Shown here piece by piece: positions 16,998 through 26,811 of a stretch of DNA of 64,000 nucleotides. The DNA lies in the NCBI RefSeq assembly GCF_009834125.1, contig NZ_CP047146.1, positions 2,349,501-2,413,500 of the forward strand, given 5' to 3'. The notes under the pieces are model-generated. The model was not told the origin of the DNA. It worked only from the letters and a program-made list of their open reading frames with translations, and searched no databases. This DNA comes from Streptomyces sp. GS7 (GTDB lineage: Bacteria; Actinomycetota; Actinomycetes; Streptomycetales; Streptomycetaceae). The position numbers were made by a program, and so were the translations under genes. The first letter of the stretch is position 1, and each line of letters starts with the position of its first letter.

Positions 16998-19151
16998 GTG
17001 GGAGACGACGGGGCGGGCGACAGCCGGGTACGGAACGATTTCGGCGGGACGGCACACGGGCCGGTGATACAGGCCGAGGTGATCGAGGGCGGTGTGCACA
17101 TCCAGACGGAGCGCCCCGCAACCCCGGTGCCACGGCAGGTGCCGACGGCTTCGGGGCAATTCGTCGACCGCGAGCCGGTCATGGCGGCCATCAACGGCTG
17201 GGTGGGCGACGGCGGCGGAGTGGCGGTGCTCAGCGGGCTGCCCGGAGTGGGCAAGAGCGCGGCCGTGCGGAAATGGGCACAGGAGGAGCGCGGGCGCTTC
17301 CCCGGGGGCGAGTTCTACGTCGACTTCGCCGAACTGCGCGCGCAGGCAGGAGGCGATGTCTCCGCCGGCGTGATCCGGTGCTTGCGGGCGCTCGGCGTCG
17401 AGGACTGCTATCTGCACGGGACGCTGGGCGAGTTGACCGCGATGCTCCGCACCAGGACGGCGGACAAACGGGTGCTCATGGTGCTGGACGATGTGACCGA
17501 GCCCGCGCAGGTCCGGGCACTCGTGCCGGGCGCCCCCGACAGCGTCGTGCTCGCCACGAGCCAGGCCGTGCTCGGCGAGCTGGTAGGGGCGGCCCACCTC
17601 ATGCCGGTCGAACCACTGGCACCGGAGCACGGACTGCAACTGCTCCGCCGGCTGTGCGGGGAGGAGCGCATCGCCGCGGCCGAGGAGGGCGCCGCCGAGC
17701 GGATCGTGGCGAGCTGCGGCGGGCTGCCGGTGGCACTGGAGGTCGCCGCCGCGCGCCTGGTGATGCATCCACGTTTGCCCGTCGCGGCACTGGCCGATGA
17801 ATTGGCAGATGACCGGCGCCGGTTGGACGCCCTGCGCCGGGGAAGGGAGCGCACCGTGTCCGCTGTGTTCGGGGTCGCCTACGCCGGACTGCCCGAGGAC
17901 GTCGCGCTGCTGTACCGGCTGCTGGGGCTGTATCCCGGACGTCGCTGGGACGCCGAGACGGCCGCCGCCGCAGCCGGGACGGAGGCCGCCGCGGCAGCCG
18001 AACGGCTCGACGTCCTGGAGTCCGCGAGCCTGGTCACGGTGGCGGCCGACGGACGCTACGAGTTCCACGACCTGGTCCGGCTGCACGCCCGCGAACAGGC
18101 CGCCCAGGACGTGTGCGAGGACGAGCGCACCGCGGTCGTCCGCCGCACCGTGGACCATCTGCTCACCCGCGCCGCCCAGGCCGACCTGGCCGTCATGGGC
18201 CGCCGGATGCGCATCGGCACCTACGTCGACCGGCTGGACGAGACGGACCGGACGACCGCCTTCGGCAGCCGGGAGGAGGCGCTGGACTGGCTCGACGTCT
18301 GGCGCGGCGAACTGCTGTCCGCGCAGCAGGCCGCCGCCGGCCACGCCTGGCACCGTCAGGTCGCGGAACTGGCCGAGGCCCTGACCGCGCTCTTCCTCAA
18401 CCGCAGATACCTCAACGACTGGGTCAAGAGCGGAGATCTGGGGGCCCGGCACGCCGCGGCGGACGGCAATCCGGCCGCCGAAGCCCGGCTGCGGGCGCTG
18501 CTGTCCCGCCCGCTGATGGACCGCGACGAACTGCGCCGCGCCCGCAAGGAACTGGACACGGCCGTCCAGCGTGCCGACGCGTCCGGGCACACGCTGCTGC
18601 GCGCATCCGTCCGCGAGTTCTCCGGCCGCTACTGGGACCGCTGCGATCCGGCCCGCGCCATCACCACCTACGAGGAGGCGATGACGTACTACCGCGCCGC
18701 GGGCGACGCACGCGGCATCGCCATCGGCCTGTATTTCATGGGCTGCGCACAGCACGCCGCCGGCCGCACCGACGAAGCGCACACCACCCTCCAGGACGCC
18801 CACGCCCGGTTCCTGGCCATCGACGACCGCCGGATGGGAGCGCGAGCGCTGGCCGCCCTCGGGGGCGTGCGACGCGACCTGGGGCGGGGCGAGGAGGCGG
18901 TGGCGGCGCTGGAGGAGGCCGTGCGCATGCTGCGGGAGCGCGGCGCCGTCCACTATGAGGCGCAGGTGTGCGAGACGCTGGCGGAACTGGCCGAGGAGCG
19001 CGGCGACCGGGCGCGGTGGCGGCGGTATGTGACGCGGGCGTGGGAGATATACGAGGCGGGCGGCGGGCCGCGCGCGGTGGAGCTGCGCCGCAGGCTGGCC
19101 GAGGCCGACGGCATGGATCCCGCGCAGGGGGGAGAGGAGGCGGGCGGCTAG
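16998..19151 (+). CDS. NB-ARC/TPR receptor (NLR-like STAND ATPase) with RHIM-like N-terminal motif
   Basis: About 717 aa from GTG 16998, chosen for GGGGAG 6 nt upstream; the frame opens at GTG 16908, a possible leaderless start adding 30 Arg-rich residues. Residues 13-34 carry N-D-F-G-G-T-A-H-G-P-V-I-Q-A then G-G-V-H, similar to RHIM-like amyloid signalling motifs. The NB-ARC domain follows: Walker A GLPGVGKSA (80-88, K86), Walker B VLMVLDD (159-165), and GLPVALE as the GLPL motif near 240. Next come a winged-helix segment (Y-E-F-H-D-L-V-R-L-H-A) and TPRs to the end. Such proteins are ATP-gated sensors that recruit an effector by their N-terminus. The Bell-like protein at 25681 carries the same motif. 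The promoter is of the DNA-damage type. Confidence 0.85.
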   Translation: MGDDGAGDSRVRNDFGGTAHGPVIQAEVIEGGVHIQTERPATPVPRQVPTASGQFVDREPVMAAINGWVGDGGGVAVLSGLPGVGKSAAVRKWAQEERGRFPGGEFYVDFAELRAQAGGDVSAGVIRCLRALGVEDCYLHGTLGELTAMLRTRTADKRVLMVLDDVTEPAQVRALVPGAPDSVVLATSQAVLGELVGAAHLMPVEPLAPEHGLQLLRRLCGEERIAAAEEGAAERIVASCGGLPVALEVAAARLVMHPRLPVAALADELADDRRRLDALRRGRERTVSAVFGVAYAGLPEDVALLYRLLGLYPGRRWDAETAAAAAGTEAAAAAERLDVLESASLVTVAADGRYEFHDLVRLHAREQAAQDVCEDERTAVVRRTVDHLLTRAAQADLAVMGRRMRIGTYVDRLDETDRTTAFGSREEALDWLDVWRGELLSAQQAAAGHAWHRQVAELAEALTALFLNRRYLNDWVKSGDLGARHAAADGNPAAEARLRALLSRPLMDRDELRRARKELDTAVQRADASGHTLLRASVREFSGRYWDRCDPARAITTYEEAMTYYRAAGDARGIAIGLYFMGCAQHAAGRTDEAHTTLQDAHARFLAIDDRRMGARALAALGGVRRDLGRGEEAVAALEEAVRMLRERGAVHYEAQVCETLAELAEERGDRARWRRYVTRAWEIYEAGGGPRAVELRRRLAEADGMDPAQGGEEAGG

Positions 19152-19159
19152 CGCCCGCC
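19139..19159 (+). terminator. candidate terminator overlapping the NB-ARC stop
   Basis: GGCGGGCG, gctag, CGCCCGCC: an 8-bp perfect stem whose loop contains the TAG stop. Short degenerate GGACAGGGCA repeats follow to about 19200. Moderate stability only. Confidence 0.45.
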
Positions 19160-19256
19160 CTCCCGGACAGTCCCTTGGGGACAGGGCAGGACAGGACAGG
19201 GCAAGGCCGGGCGGGAACCGGACCGGACTGCACTGCGGGTGTGGGGAGTTGACCCG

Positions 19257-21212
<1,956 letters not shown>

Positions 21213-21285
21213 TGCCCTGGGGAGGTCTCCCGGCGACCCACCGTAGTTCAGGGCCCGCGCGACGGGGCCGCCAGGTGCCCCGACC

Positions 21286-22941
21286 TCAGCCGCCGCCCGG
21301 CTTGCGCCGGCCCGCGCCGCCGATGCGCCGCCGCAGGCCGGTCGGCCCGAACCCGAGGGGACGGGGCAGCCTCCGGGGAGCCGGTTCGTCGCCGCTCACG
21401 GCGGCGGCCGACGGCTGCGCCGGGCCGGGCGCGGCGCCCCCGCGGGCCGCGGCAGCCGAAGCGGCCAGCATGGCCGAGACGGAGGACGGCGCCCCGGGAG
21501 TGCCCGAGCCCGGTGATCGCACCCCGGGCGGGGATGCGGCGGGGGATGGCACGGAAGCCGGGGCCACCGGGCGCGGCAGCCGGGCCACGGGAGCGGCGGG
21601 GGTCACCACATCGACGTAGGCGCGGCAGACCGGTGGCCGGCCGCCGGTGCCGCCCAGCACGCCGTGCAGGGCACCGCGTACGAAGCGGGAGGCCGGGGGC
21701 GGCGACGGCTCGCCGGTGCCGGAGGAGACGGCCTCGCCGGTGGCCAGGTCCCAGGGTGCCTGCACGATACGGCCGATGGCCTGCTGCACGCGGCGGGCGA
21801 GCGAGGGGTCGTCCATGCCGTATCGCCGCACCGCCTCGCGCAGCGCGGCGGCGCCGTGCGCGGCGACCGACAGCCCCTGGCCGCAGTCGGGGGTGACCGC
21901 GGCCACCGCGCCGCCCAGGGCGAGGAACCCGGTGGGCCAGCACGGCAGTTGCTCGTAGCGGTGGCGGCGGGCGGCGGTGTCGCGGGTCAGCCGTACCTCG
22001 CTCAGCGGCTCGGCGTCGGCGATGAGGTCACCGATGACCGAGTCCCCGATCGCACGGGCGAACGGCACGAACCGGTCGGCGCGTTCCGAGGGCCGTTCGC
22101 CGCCGGTGCCGCCACCGGTGAGGGTGACCAGCCAGCGGCCGTCCTCGATCGGCATCAGCGTCGCCGTCCGCGTCGGATACGGCCATTCCGGGGCCGGGCC
22201 GCCATGCTCACCGTCCAGTACGCGCGCGCCGTGGTCCGAACGGGCGGTGATCACCGGGATGTTGTCCGCTCCGGGAGGCGCGCGGAAGATGCGGGTCGCG
22301 GAGACGAGCCCGAAGTCCCGGACCTCCTCCGGGGCGGCCGGCAGGCCCAGGGCCGCCAGCCGGTCCGGAGTGGTGGAGCAGCGGCCGGTGGCGTCGACGA
22401 CCAGGTCGGCATCCAGACGATACGTTTCGCTTGTGGTCGTGGAGCGGACCTGCACCCCGGTGACATGCTCTCCGGTGCCCGTCAGCCGCTCCGCCTCCGT
22501 GCCGTCGAGCACCGTGACCCCGGGGAGCGCCGGCACCTGCCGGCGGATGACCCGGTCGAGCAGATCGCGGGAGCAGGCGAACACATACCGCGGGCGCGCC
22601 CGGCGGCCTAACCGGCCCTGCGCGGAGGACGCGGCGGGCTCCGGCGGCACCGCGATCCGGCGGGCTCCCTCGGCCAGCCATGCCTCGACCGTGCCGGGCA
22701 GCACACTCTCCACGACCCGGGCGCCCTCCGACGCCAGCAAATGGGCGTGCCGGGGCTGCGGAAGGTCCGTCGGCAGCGCGGGAGTCCGCGGCAGCCGGTC
22801 CCGCTCGACCACGATCACATCGGCGTGCTCGGACAGTGCCGCGGCGGCGAGCATGCCCGTGAAGCCGCCGCCGAGGACCACGGCGAGATGCGGGTGCGTG
22901 AACTGGAGTCCGGCGCTGCCGGTGCTGCTCGACGCGTTCAT
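21286..22941 (-). CDS. FAD-dependent oxidoreductase / aromatic-type monooxygenase
   Basis: 551 aa. The FAD-binding Rossmann motif V-V-L-G-G-G-F-T-G-M near residue 25 with E-R-D after it binds ADP. The second flavin motif appears as T-P-D-C-G-Q-G-L-S-V-A-A-H-G near residue 385, and a central substrate domain carries the beta-sheet pattern of the PHBH class. The final 120 residues (Pro/Ala-rich, ending R-R-I-G-G-A-G-R-R-K-P-G-G-G) look disordered. ATG 22941 follows AAGGGGA at good spacing. Its ATG overlaps the stop of the small upstream ORF (ATGA), indicating coupling. The substrate is unknown; oxidoreductase and IclR genes lie divergently, which hints at a small catabolic or detoxification locus. 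Confidence 0.82.
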   Translation of the reverse strand: MNASSSTGSAGLQFTHPHLAVVLGGGFTGMLAAAALSEHADVIVVERDRLPRTPALPTDLPQPRHAHLLASEGARVVESVLPGTVEAWLAEGARRIAVPPEPAASSAQGRLGRRARPRYVFACSRDLLDRVIRRQVPALPGVTVLDGTEAERLTGTGEHVTGVQVRSTTTSETYRLDADLVVDATGRCSTTPDRLAALGLPAAPEEVRDFGLVSATRIFRAPPGADNIPVITARSDHGARVLDGEHGGPAPEWPYPTRTATLMPIEDGRWLVTLTGGGTGGERPSERADRFVPFARAIGDSVIGDLIADAEPLSEVRLTRDTAARRHRYEQLPCWPTGFLALGGAVAAVTPDCGQGLSVAAHGAAALREAVRRYGMDDPSLARRVQQAIGRIVQAPWDLATGEAVSSGTGEPSPPPASRFVRGALHGVLGGTGGRPPVCRAYVDVVTPAAPVARLPRPVAPASVPSPAASPPGVRSPGSGTPGAPSSVSAMLAASAAAARGGAAPGPAQPSAAAVSGDEPAPRRLPRPLGFGPTGLRRRIGGAGRRKPGGG

Positions 22942-23213
22942 GGGCAGTCCCCTTCTCGGCGGTGGCGCGCGATTCCCGGGTGGGACCGGGCCGCGTCCAG
23001 AAAGGGCGGTGCGGCATACGGCCGGGAGCGGCGGCGGCGCGCGGCGGCGATGACGGCGTCGGTGGCGGCGGTGAAGTGCGCCGTCAGCGACGGCAGGGAA
23101 GCGGACGCGGTCCGCAACATGCGCAGCGGTGCCGGTGGAAGCGGCAGAACTCTCTGTAGGTCCCGGCAGGCCGGCGCGAACGCCGGCCTGCCGCCCCCCG
23201 ATTTCCCCATCAT
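22938..23213 (-). CDS. small hypothetical protein coupled to the monooxygenase
   Basis: 91 aa, not recognised. A strong ribosome site GAGGGGGA sits directly before two adjacent ATGs (23213, 23210), and the stop overlaps the next start by ATGA. These are good signs of a real coding unit although codon bias is moderate. Composition is Ala/Arg/Pro-rich with a helical middle (L-R-M-L-R-T-A-S-A-S-L-P) and no membrane segment. A perfect 12-bp hairpin (23165-23192) lies within its first 20 codons. It could instead be a leader ORF controlling the monooxygenase. Confidence 0.5.
   Translation of the reverse strand: MMGKSGGGRPAFAPACRDLQRVLPLPPAPLRMLRTASASLPSLTAHFTAATDAVIAAARRRRSRPYAAPPFLDAARSHPGIARHRREGDCP
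23165..23192. repeat. perfect 12-bp hairpin inside the small ORF
   Basis: GGCAGGCCGGCG, CGAA, CGCCGGCCTGCC. On the transcribed strand the loop is UUCG. It lies 20-50 nt into the leader ORF, where it could act as an attenuator. Confidence 0.6.
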
Positions 23214-23667
23214 GATTCCCCCTCAGGCCGTGTCCGCCCCGCCACCTGCCCGGCCACGCCCTCCGCCACTCCCCGCCCGGAAGACCGGGTGGGGTGGGTG
23301 AGCACCACTGCCTCGCGCAATGCGCTCCGCCCCGGGGAACGCAGCCGTCACATCTGGTCAACGGCGGACACACGACCGGATCGTAGGCGGCGGCGATCAC
23401 TTCCGGTACCCGAATGCGAGTGAGGGATGTGTGGGAGCCATCCGCCGTATACCGCTGGGTAGATCCGAAGCAAAACGGCGTAATGGGAGGAAAACGCCTC
23501 GCTCTTTTCTCGCGACGCGAGAAAGCCGATCGCAATGAGGCAGAAGGCGAACGACATTGGTCCGAGAAAGTCCGGATGGTTGGCGCGAAATGATCGGGTG
23601 GCCGCGGTCCGGTGGACGCCGTGCCTACCCTGTGCGAGCACCGCACTGGAGAACCCGAGGGAGAGTC
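23214..23667. other. divergent regulatory region
   Basis: 454 bp between the monooxygenase unit and the oxidoreductase gene, locally AT-richer (23390-23590) than its flanks. It holds a 19-bp palindrome at 23506-23524 and a possible -10 TACCCT near 23627. No gene is supported. Confidence 0.5.
23506..23524. promoter_or_regulatory. palindromic operator candidate
   Basis: TTTCTCGCGACGCGAGAAA, two perfect 9-bp arms around one base, in the shared promoter region. A natural candidate regulator is the IclR-type protein encoded at 24700. Confidence 0.65.
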
Positions 23668-24612
23668 GTGCGCGCGATCGTGATGCGAGAATTCGGCGGC
23701 CCGGACGTGCTGCGGCTGGAGGACGTCCCCGAGCCGGAGCCCCGCGGCGGGCACACGCCGGTCGACGTGACCCTGGCCGGCATCAACTACGCGGACGTGC
23801 ACGTACGCGGCGACTCCTACCTCGCGCCGGTCGAGCTGCCGTACATCCCCGGCAACGAGGTCGTCGGGACGACGGACGGCGGACGCCGCGTCGTCGGGCT
23901 CACCCGCGGCGGCGGATACGCGGAACGGGCGCTGCTGCACCGCCGCGTCACCTGGGACGTGCCCGACGCCGTCACCGACGCCCAGGCCGTCGCGCTGGCC
24001 CTGCAGGGCAACAGCGCCTGGCATCTGCTGTTCACCGCGTTGCGCGTCACCGCGGGCGAGACCGTCGTCGTACCGGCCGCGGCCGGCGGGGTCGGCTCGC
24101 TGGCCGTCCAACTCGCCGCGCGCGCCGGCGCGAAGGTCATCGGCCTCGCCGGCTCCGCCGAGAAGCGCAGGCTGGTGGAGGAACTGGGCGCCCACGCCGT
24201 GGTCGACTCGACCGCCGCCGACCTGACGGAACGCATCCTGGAAGCGGCCGGCGGTCCCGTCGAGACGGCCCTGGAGATGACCGGCGGCGCCACCTTCGCC
24301 CGGACCCTGGCCGCCGTCGCCCCACGCGGCCGACTGGCCGTCTACGGCTTCGCCGGCGGCGAACTGGCGAGCGTGTCCACCCGGGACCTGATGGAGCGCT
24401 CCATCACCGTCTCCGGCTTCTGGCTGCCCCAGCTCTACGCGGACCGCACCGCACTGCCCACCTCCATGCGGGCGCTGTTCGACGCCGCCGCCGACGGCTC
24501 CCTCAAGCCGCTGACCGGCACCACCTACGCCCTCGGGGACGCGGCACGGGCGCACCACGACCTCGCCGCCCGCACCCCGACCGGGAAACTCGCCCTCGAC
24601 GTCGCCCGATAG
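23668..24612 (+). CDS. quinone oxidoreductase-like zinc-less alcohol dehydrogenase (MDR family)
   Basis: 314 aa. N-terminal GroES-like domain (M-R-A-I-V-M-R-E-F-G-G-P-D-V-L, then A-G-I-N-Y-A-D-V and P-G-N-E-V-V-G) and a C-terminal Rossmann domain with A-A-A-G-G-V-G-S-L-A near residue 150 for NADPH binding. The zinc-binding Cys and catalytic His-Glu set is absent, as in quinone oxidoreductases (QOR). It likely reduces quinones or enones in the cytoplasm. Start GTG 23668 follows GAGGGAGA; upstream residues in the open frame are not coding-like. The IclR gene follows after 87 bp. Confidence 0.9.
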   Translation: MRAIVMREFGGPDVLRLEDVPEPEPRGGHTPVDVTLAGINYADVHVRGDSYLAPVELPYIPGNEVVGTTDGGRRVVGLTRGGGYAERALLHRRVTWDVPDAVTDAQAVALALQGNSAWHLLFTALRVTAGETVVVPAAAGGVGSLAVQLAARAGAKVIGLAGSAEKRRLVEELGAHAVVDSTAADLTERILEAAGGPVETALEMTGGATFARTLAAVAPRGRLAVYGFAGGELASVSTRDLMERSITVSGFWLPQLYADRTALPTSMRALFDAAADGSLKPLTGTTYALGDAARAHHDLAARTPTGKLALDVAR

Positions 24613-24699
24613 CCCCCGCGACAGGGGCCGCGGGGCGGCCCGCACCGCACATGCCGCGCGCCTTCGGGCGCGGACCACTGCCAGGGGAGAGAGCACACG

Positions 24700-25581
24700 A
24701 TGGGCCGTCGCATCACGGCAGCGCAGTCCACGGCTCCGGACGCCGCGCCACACGCCGGCCGGTCCGGGAACACGCCGTCCACCGGTTCCCGGACGTCCGG
24801 ATCCAGCCATGCCGAGCGGGTCTTCCTCGTCCAGGCGGCCTTCGCCGAACTCGGCGGATCCGCCCACGGACCGGGGGAGATCGCCGAGGTCACCGGCCTG
24901 GACGACTCCGTCGTCTACCGGATCCTGCAGTCCGGGATCTACCAGCGGATCTTCGAGCGGGTGGACCGCGGCCTCTACCGGCTGCGGACCTCCGCCGCCC
25001 AACTCGCCTTCACCGCCCTCGACCACCGCCTCGACGGCGCCCAGACGGTGCTCCGCGAACTGCGCGCGGCCACCGCCAACGGGCTGGTCTTCCTCTACAT
25101 GGTGGCGCCGTTCTCCGGCGCGCAGCGGCAGTGCGTCGACATGGCCGTCGGCGATTCCGACCTGGCCGAACTGGGCATGACGCCGCGCGACGTGCTGTCC
25201 GTGACCCGCTCCCTGCGCACCGGCGCCTCCGGGCGGACGATCCTCGCCTACCTGCCGGCGGTCCTGCAGCAGCGGGTGCTCGCCGAACCCGTCCCCGAAC
25301 AGGCCGGCCCCGGCGTCTACCGGGACAACGACGCCCTGCTGGCCTCCCTGGCGGAGGTCCGCGACCTCGGCTACGCGCTCGGCTACGAGGAGTGCATGGC
25401 CGGCTGGAACTCCTGCGCGGCGCCCATCATGTGGGACGGCTCGATCATGGGAGCGGTGCTGCTGCTCAAGCTCAAGTCCGTCATGCCGGTGGCTCCCGAC
25501 AGCGTGATCGAGGCGACGAAGGAGGCGGCGGCCGAACTCAGCCGCTACGGAGCGGCCCGCCCGGCCGCGGACGACGCCTGA
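24700..25581 (+). CDS. IclR-type transcriptional regulator
   Basis: 293 aa. A disordered N-terminus (1-38) precedes a winged helix-turn-helix (about 40-95: H-G-P-G-E-I-A-E-V-T-G-L, then S-V-V-Y-R-I-L-Q-S-G, and G-L-Y-R-L). The effector-binding GAF-like domain spans about 110-280, with R-T-G-A-S-G-R-T-I-L-A-Y-L and the closing G-A-V-L-L-L-K. IclR proteins bind short palindromes and respond to small aromatic or organic acids. The start is ATG 24700 after AGGGGAGAG. It probably controls the neighbouring oxidoreductases through the palindrome at 23506. Confidence 0.8.
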   Translation: MGRRITAAQSTAPDAAPHAGRSGNTPSTGSRTSGSSHAERVFLVQAAFAELGGSAHGPGEIAEVTGLDDSVVYRILQSGIYQRIFERVDRGLYRLRTSAAQLAFTALDHRLDGAQTVLRELRAATANGLVFLYMVAPFSGAQRQCVDMAVGDSDLAELGMTPRDVLSVTRSLRTGASGRTILAYLPAVLQQRVLAEPVPEQAGPGVYRDNDALLASLAEVRDLGYALGYEECMAGWNSCAAPIMWDGSIMGAVLLLKLKSVMPVAPDSVIEATKEAAAELSRYGAARPAADDA

Positions 25582-25611
25582 ACCGCGCCGCCCGGCCCAC
25601 CGGCTGTTCAT

Positions 25612-25626
25612 GAGGCGGCCCGCCTC
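25612..25626. promoter_or_regulatory. 7-bp inverted repeat in the Bell-protein promoter
   Basis: GAGGCGG-C-CCGCCTC lies directly before TACCGT (25630-25635), a likely -10, and after TTCATG; it would occupy the promoter spacer, about 50 bp before the start. Confidence 0.45.
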
Positions 25627-25680
25627 TCTACCGTGGCACCGGCAGCAGGACCACGCACACACCACGTACAAGGGGGTCTG

Positions 25681-26118
25681 ATGGAAGCGGAATTGGTGGC
25701 GCTCGCCACGGCGGGGGCGACGACGCTGGTGCAGCAGATGGCCACGGAGGGCTGGGCGACGGTCCGCCGGCGGATGGCGGCCTTCCTCGCCAGGCGCCGG
25801 GGCACGGACGACGACGCGGCCCTGGAGGAGCAGTTGGAGGCGGCGAGCACCGATGTGGCCATCGCCCGCCAGGACGGCGACGAGGCCGTGGTGACGGGGG
25901 TGACCGCGGTCTGGCAGGCGCGGCTGCGGCGGCTGCTGAGCGAGGACCCCGAAGCGGCGGCCGAACTGCGGGCCCTGCTCGACGAGGTGGCCCCTCGGTG
26001 GGAGGGCGTCACGCTGCGGGACGTCCACAACACCATCAGCGGCGGTGAGATGCACGGACCGGTGATCCAGGCCGGTGTCATCCTCGGCACGTCGGGTAAC
26101 CGGCCGCCCTCCGGCTGA
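25681..26118 (+). CDS. Bell-like helical protein with C-terminal RHIM-like motif
   Basis: 145 aa. The start M-E-A-E-L-V-A-L-A-T-A-G-A-T-T-L-V resembles Bell domains, small helical cell-death-like domains in Actinobacteria. Residues 20-110 are helical (V-W-Q-A-R-L-R-R-L-L, A-A-E-L-R-A-L-L). The tail (residues 116-136) reads H-N-T-I-S-G-G-E-M-H-G-P-V-I-Q-A-G-V-I-L-G, a G-x-V-I-Q-A-G core like RHIM-type amyloid signalling motifs. The same HGPVIQA core occurs in the NB-ARC/TPR protein at 16998. In such systems the NLR oligomerises and templates amyloid folding of the effector's motif, and the Bell domain then attacks the membrane. ATG 25681 is set by AAGGGGG. The assignment rests on pattern memory rather than an alignment. 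Confidence 0.7.
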   Translation: MEAELVALATAGATTLVQQMATEGWATVRRRMAAFLARRRGTDDDAALEEQLEAASTDVAIARQDGDEAVVTGVTAVWQARLRRLLSEDPEAAAELRALLDEVAPRWEGVTLRDVHNTISGGEMHGPVIQAGVILGTSGNRPPSG

Positions 26119-26159
26119 CCCCGCGCGCCCGGCACCCGGCGGCCGGGCAGAATGGCCGG

Positions 26160-26801
26160 GTGCGGCTCGAAGCGATCACCTGGGAACGGCTGACCGAAGC
26201 GCTCGCCGGGCGCATCGCCGCGACGACGGCGAAGGACGGGAGTCCCTGGCTGCGGGTGGCGGTCGACGGGGCTCCCGCCGCGTCCCCCGGAGACATGGCC
26301 GGGCGGCTCGCCGAGGCGTTGCGGCTCCGGGGGCGGCCGGTGCACAAGGCCGACGCCCACGGCTTTCTGCGCCCCGCCTCGCTCCGGCTGGAATACGGGC
26401 GAGAGGACCCGGACGCCTACCACGACGAGTGGTTCGACCGGCAGGCCCTGTGGCGCGAGGTGTTCCAGCCGTTGGATCCGGGCGGCACCGGGCGGGTGCT
26501 GCCGGATCTGTGGGATCCGGTGGCGGACCGCGCGACGCGCAGTGCGTACGTCGAACTGCCGCCCGGTGGCGTGCTGTTGCTGCACGGTCCGCTGCTGCTC
26601 GGACATTGGTTTCCCTTCGATCTCTCCGTGCACCTGAAGCTGTCGCCGGCCGCGCTCGCCCGCCGCACCCCCGAGGGCGAACGGTGGACACTGCCGGCGT
26701 TCGCGCGCTACGACGCCGAGACCCGGCCCGAGGAAGCGGCGGATGTCGTCGTACGGGCCGACGATCCGCTCCGGCTGGCCTGGAGCGGCCCGGCCGGCTG
26801 A
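26160..26801 (+). CDS. uridine-kinase-like P-loop protein, degenerate
   Basis: 213 aa. Overall layout resembles actinobacterial proteins annotated as uridine kinase: W-L-R-V-A-V-D-G then a loop, H-G-F-L-R-P-A-S, D-A-Y-H-D-E-W-F-D (as D-G-F-x-R and Y-D-x-x-F-D in real kinases) and V-L-L-L-H-G-P-L-L-L. The Walker A position reads D-G-A-P-A-A-S-P-G-D-M-A, lacking the Gly-Lys-Ser/Thr, so phosphotransfer in the usual way is doubtful. GTG 26160 directly follows C-A-G-A-A-T (-10-like) by 6 nt, suggesting a leaderless mRNA. Convergent with the WGR gene, 10 bp apart. Confidence 0.68.
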   Translation: MRLEAITWERLTEALAGRIAATTAKDGSPWLRVAVDGAPAASPGDMAGRLAEALRLRGRPVHKADAHGFLRPASLRLEYGREDPDAYHDEWFDRQALWREVFQPLDPGGTGRVLPDLWDPVADRATRSAYVELPPGGVLLLHGPLLLGHWFPFDLSVHLKLSPAALARRTPEGERWTLPAFARYDAETRPEEAADVVVRADDPLRLAWSGPAG

Positions 26802-26811
26802 CCGGGCGGCC

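Noticed and set aside
23060..23085. GCGTCGGTGGC near the monooxygenase leader as a RecA-NDp site
   Set aside because: The essential TTGTC is GCGTC and no TANNNT follows at N8.
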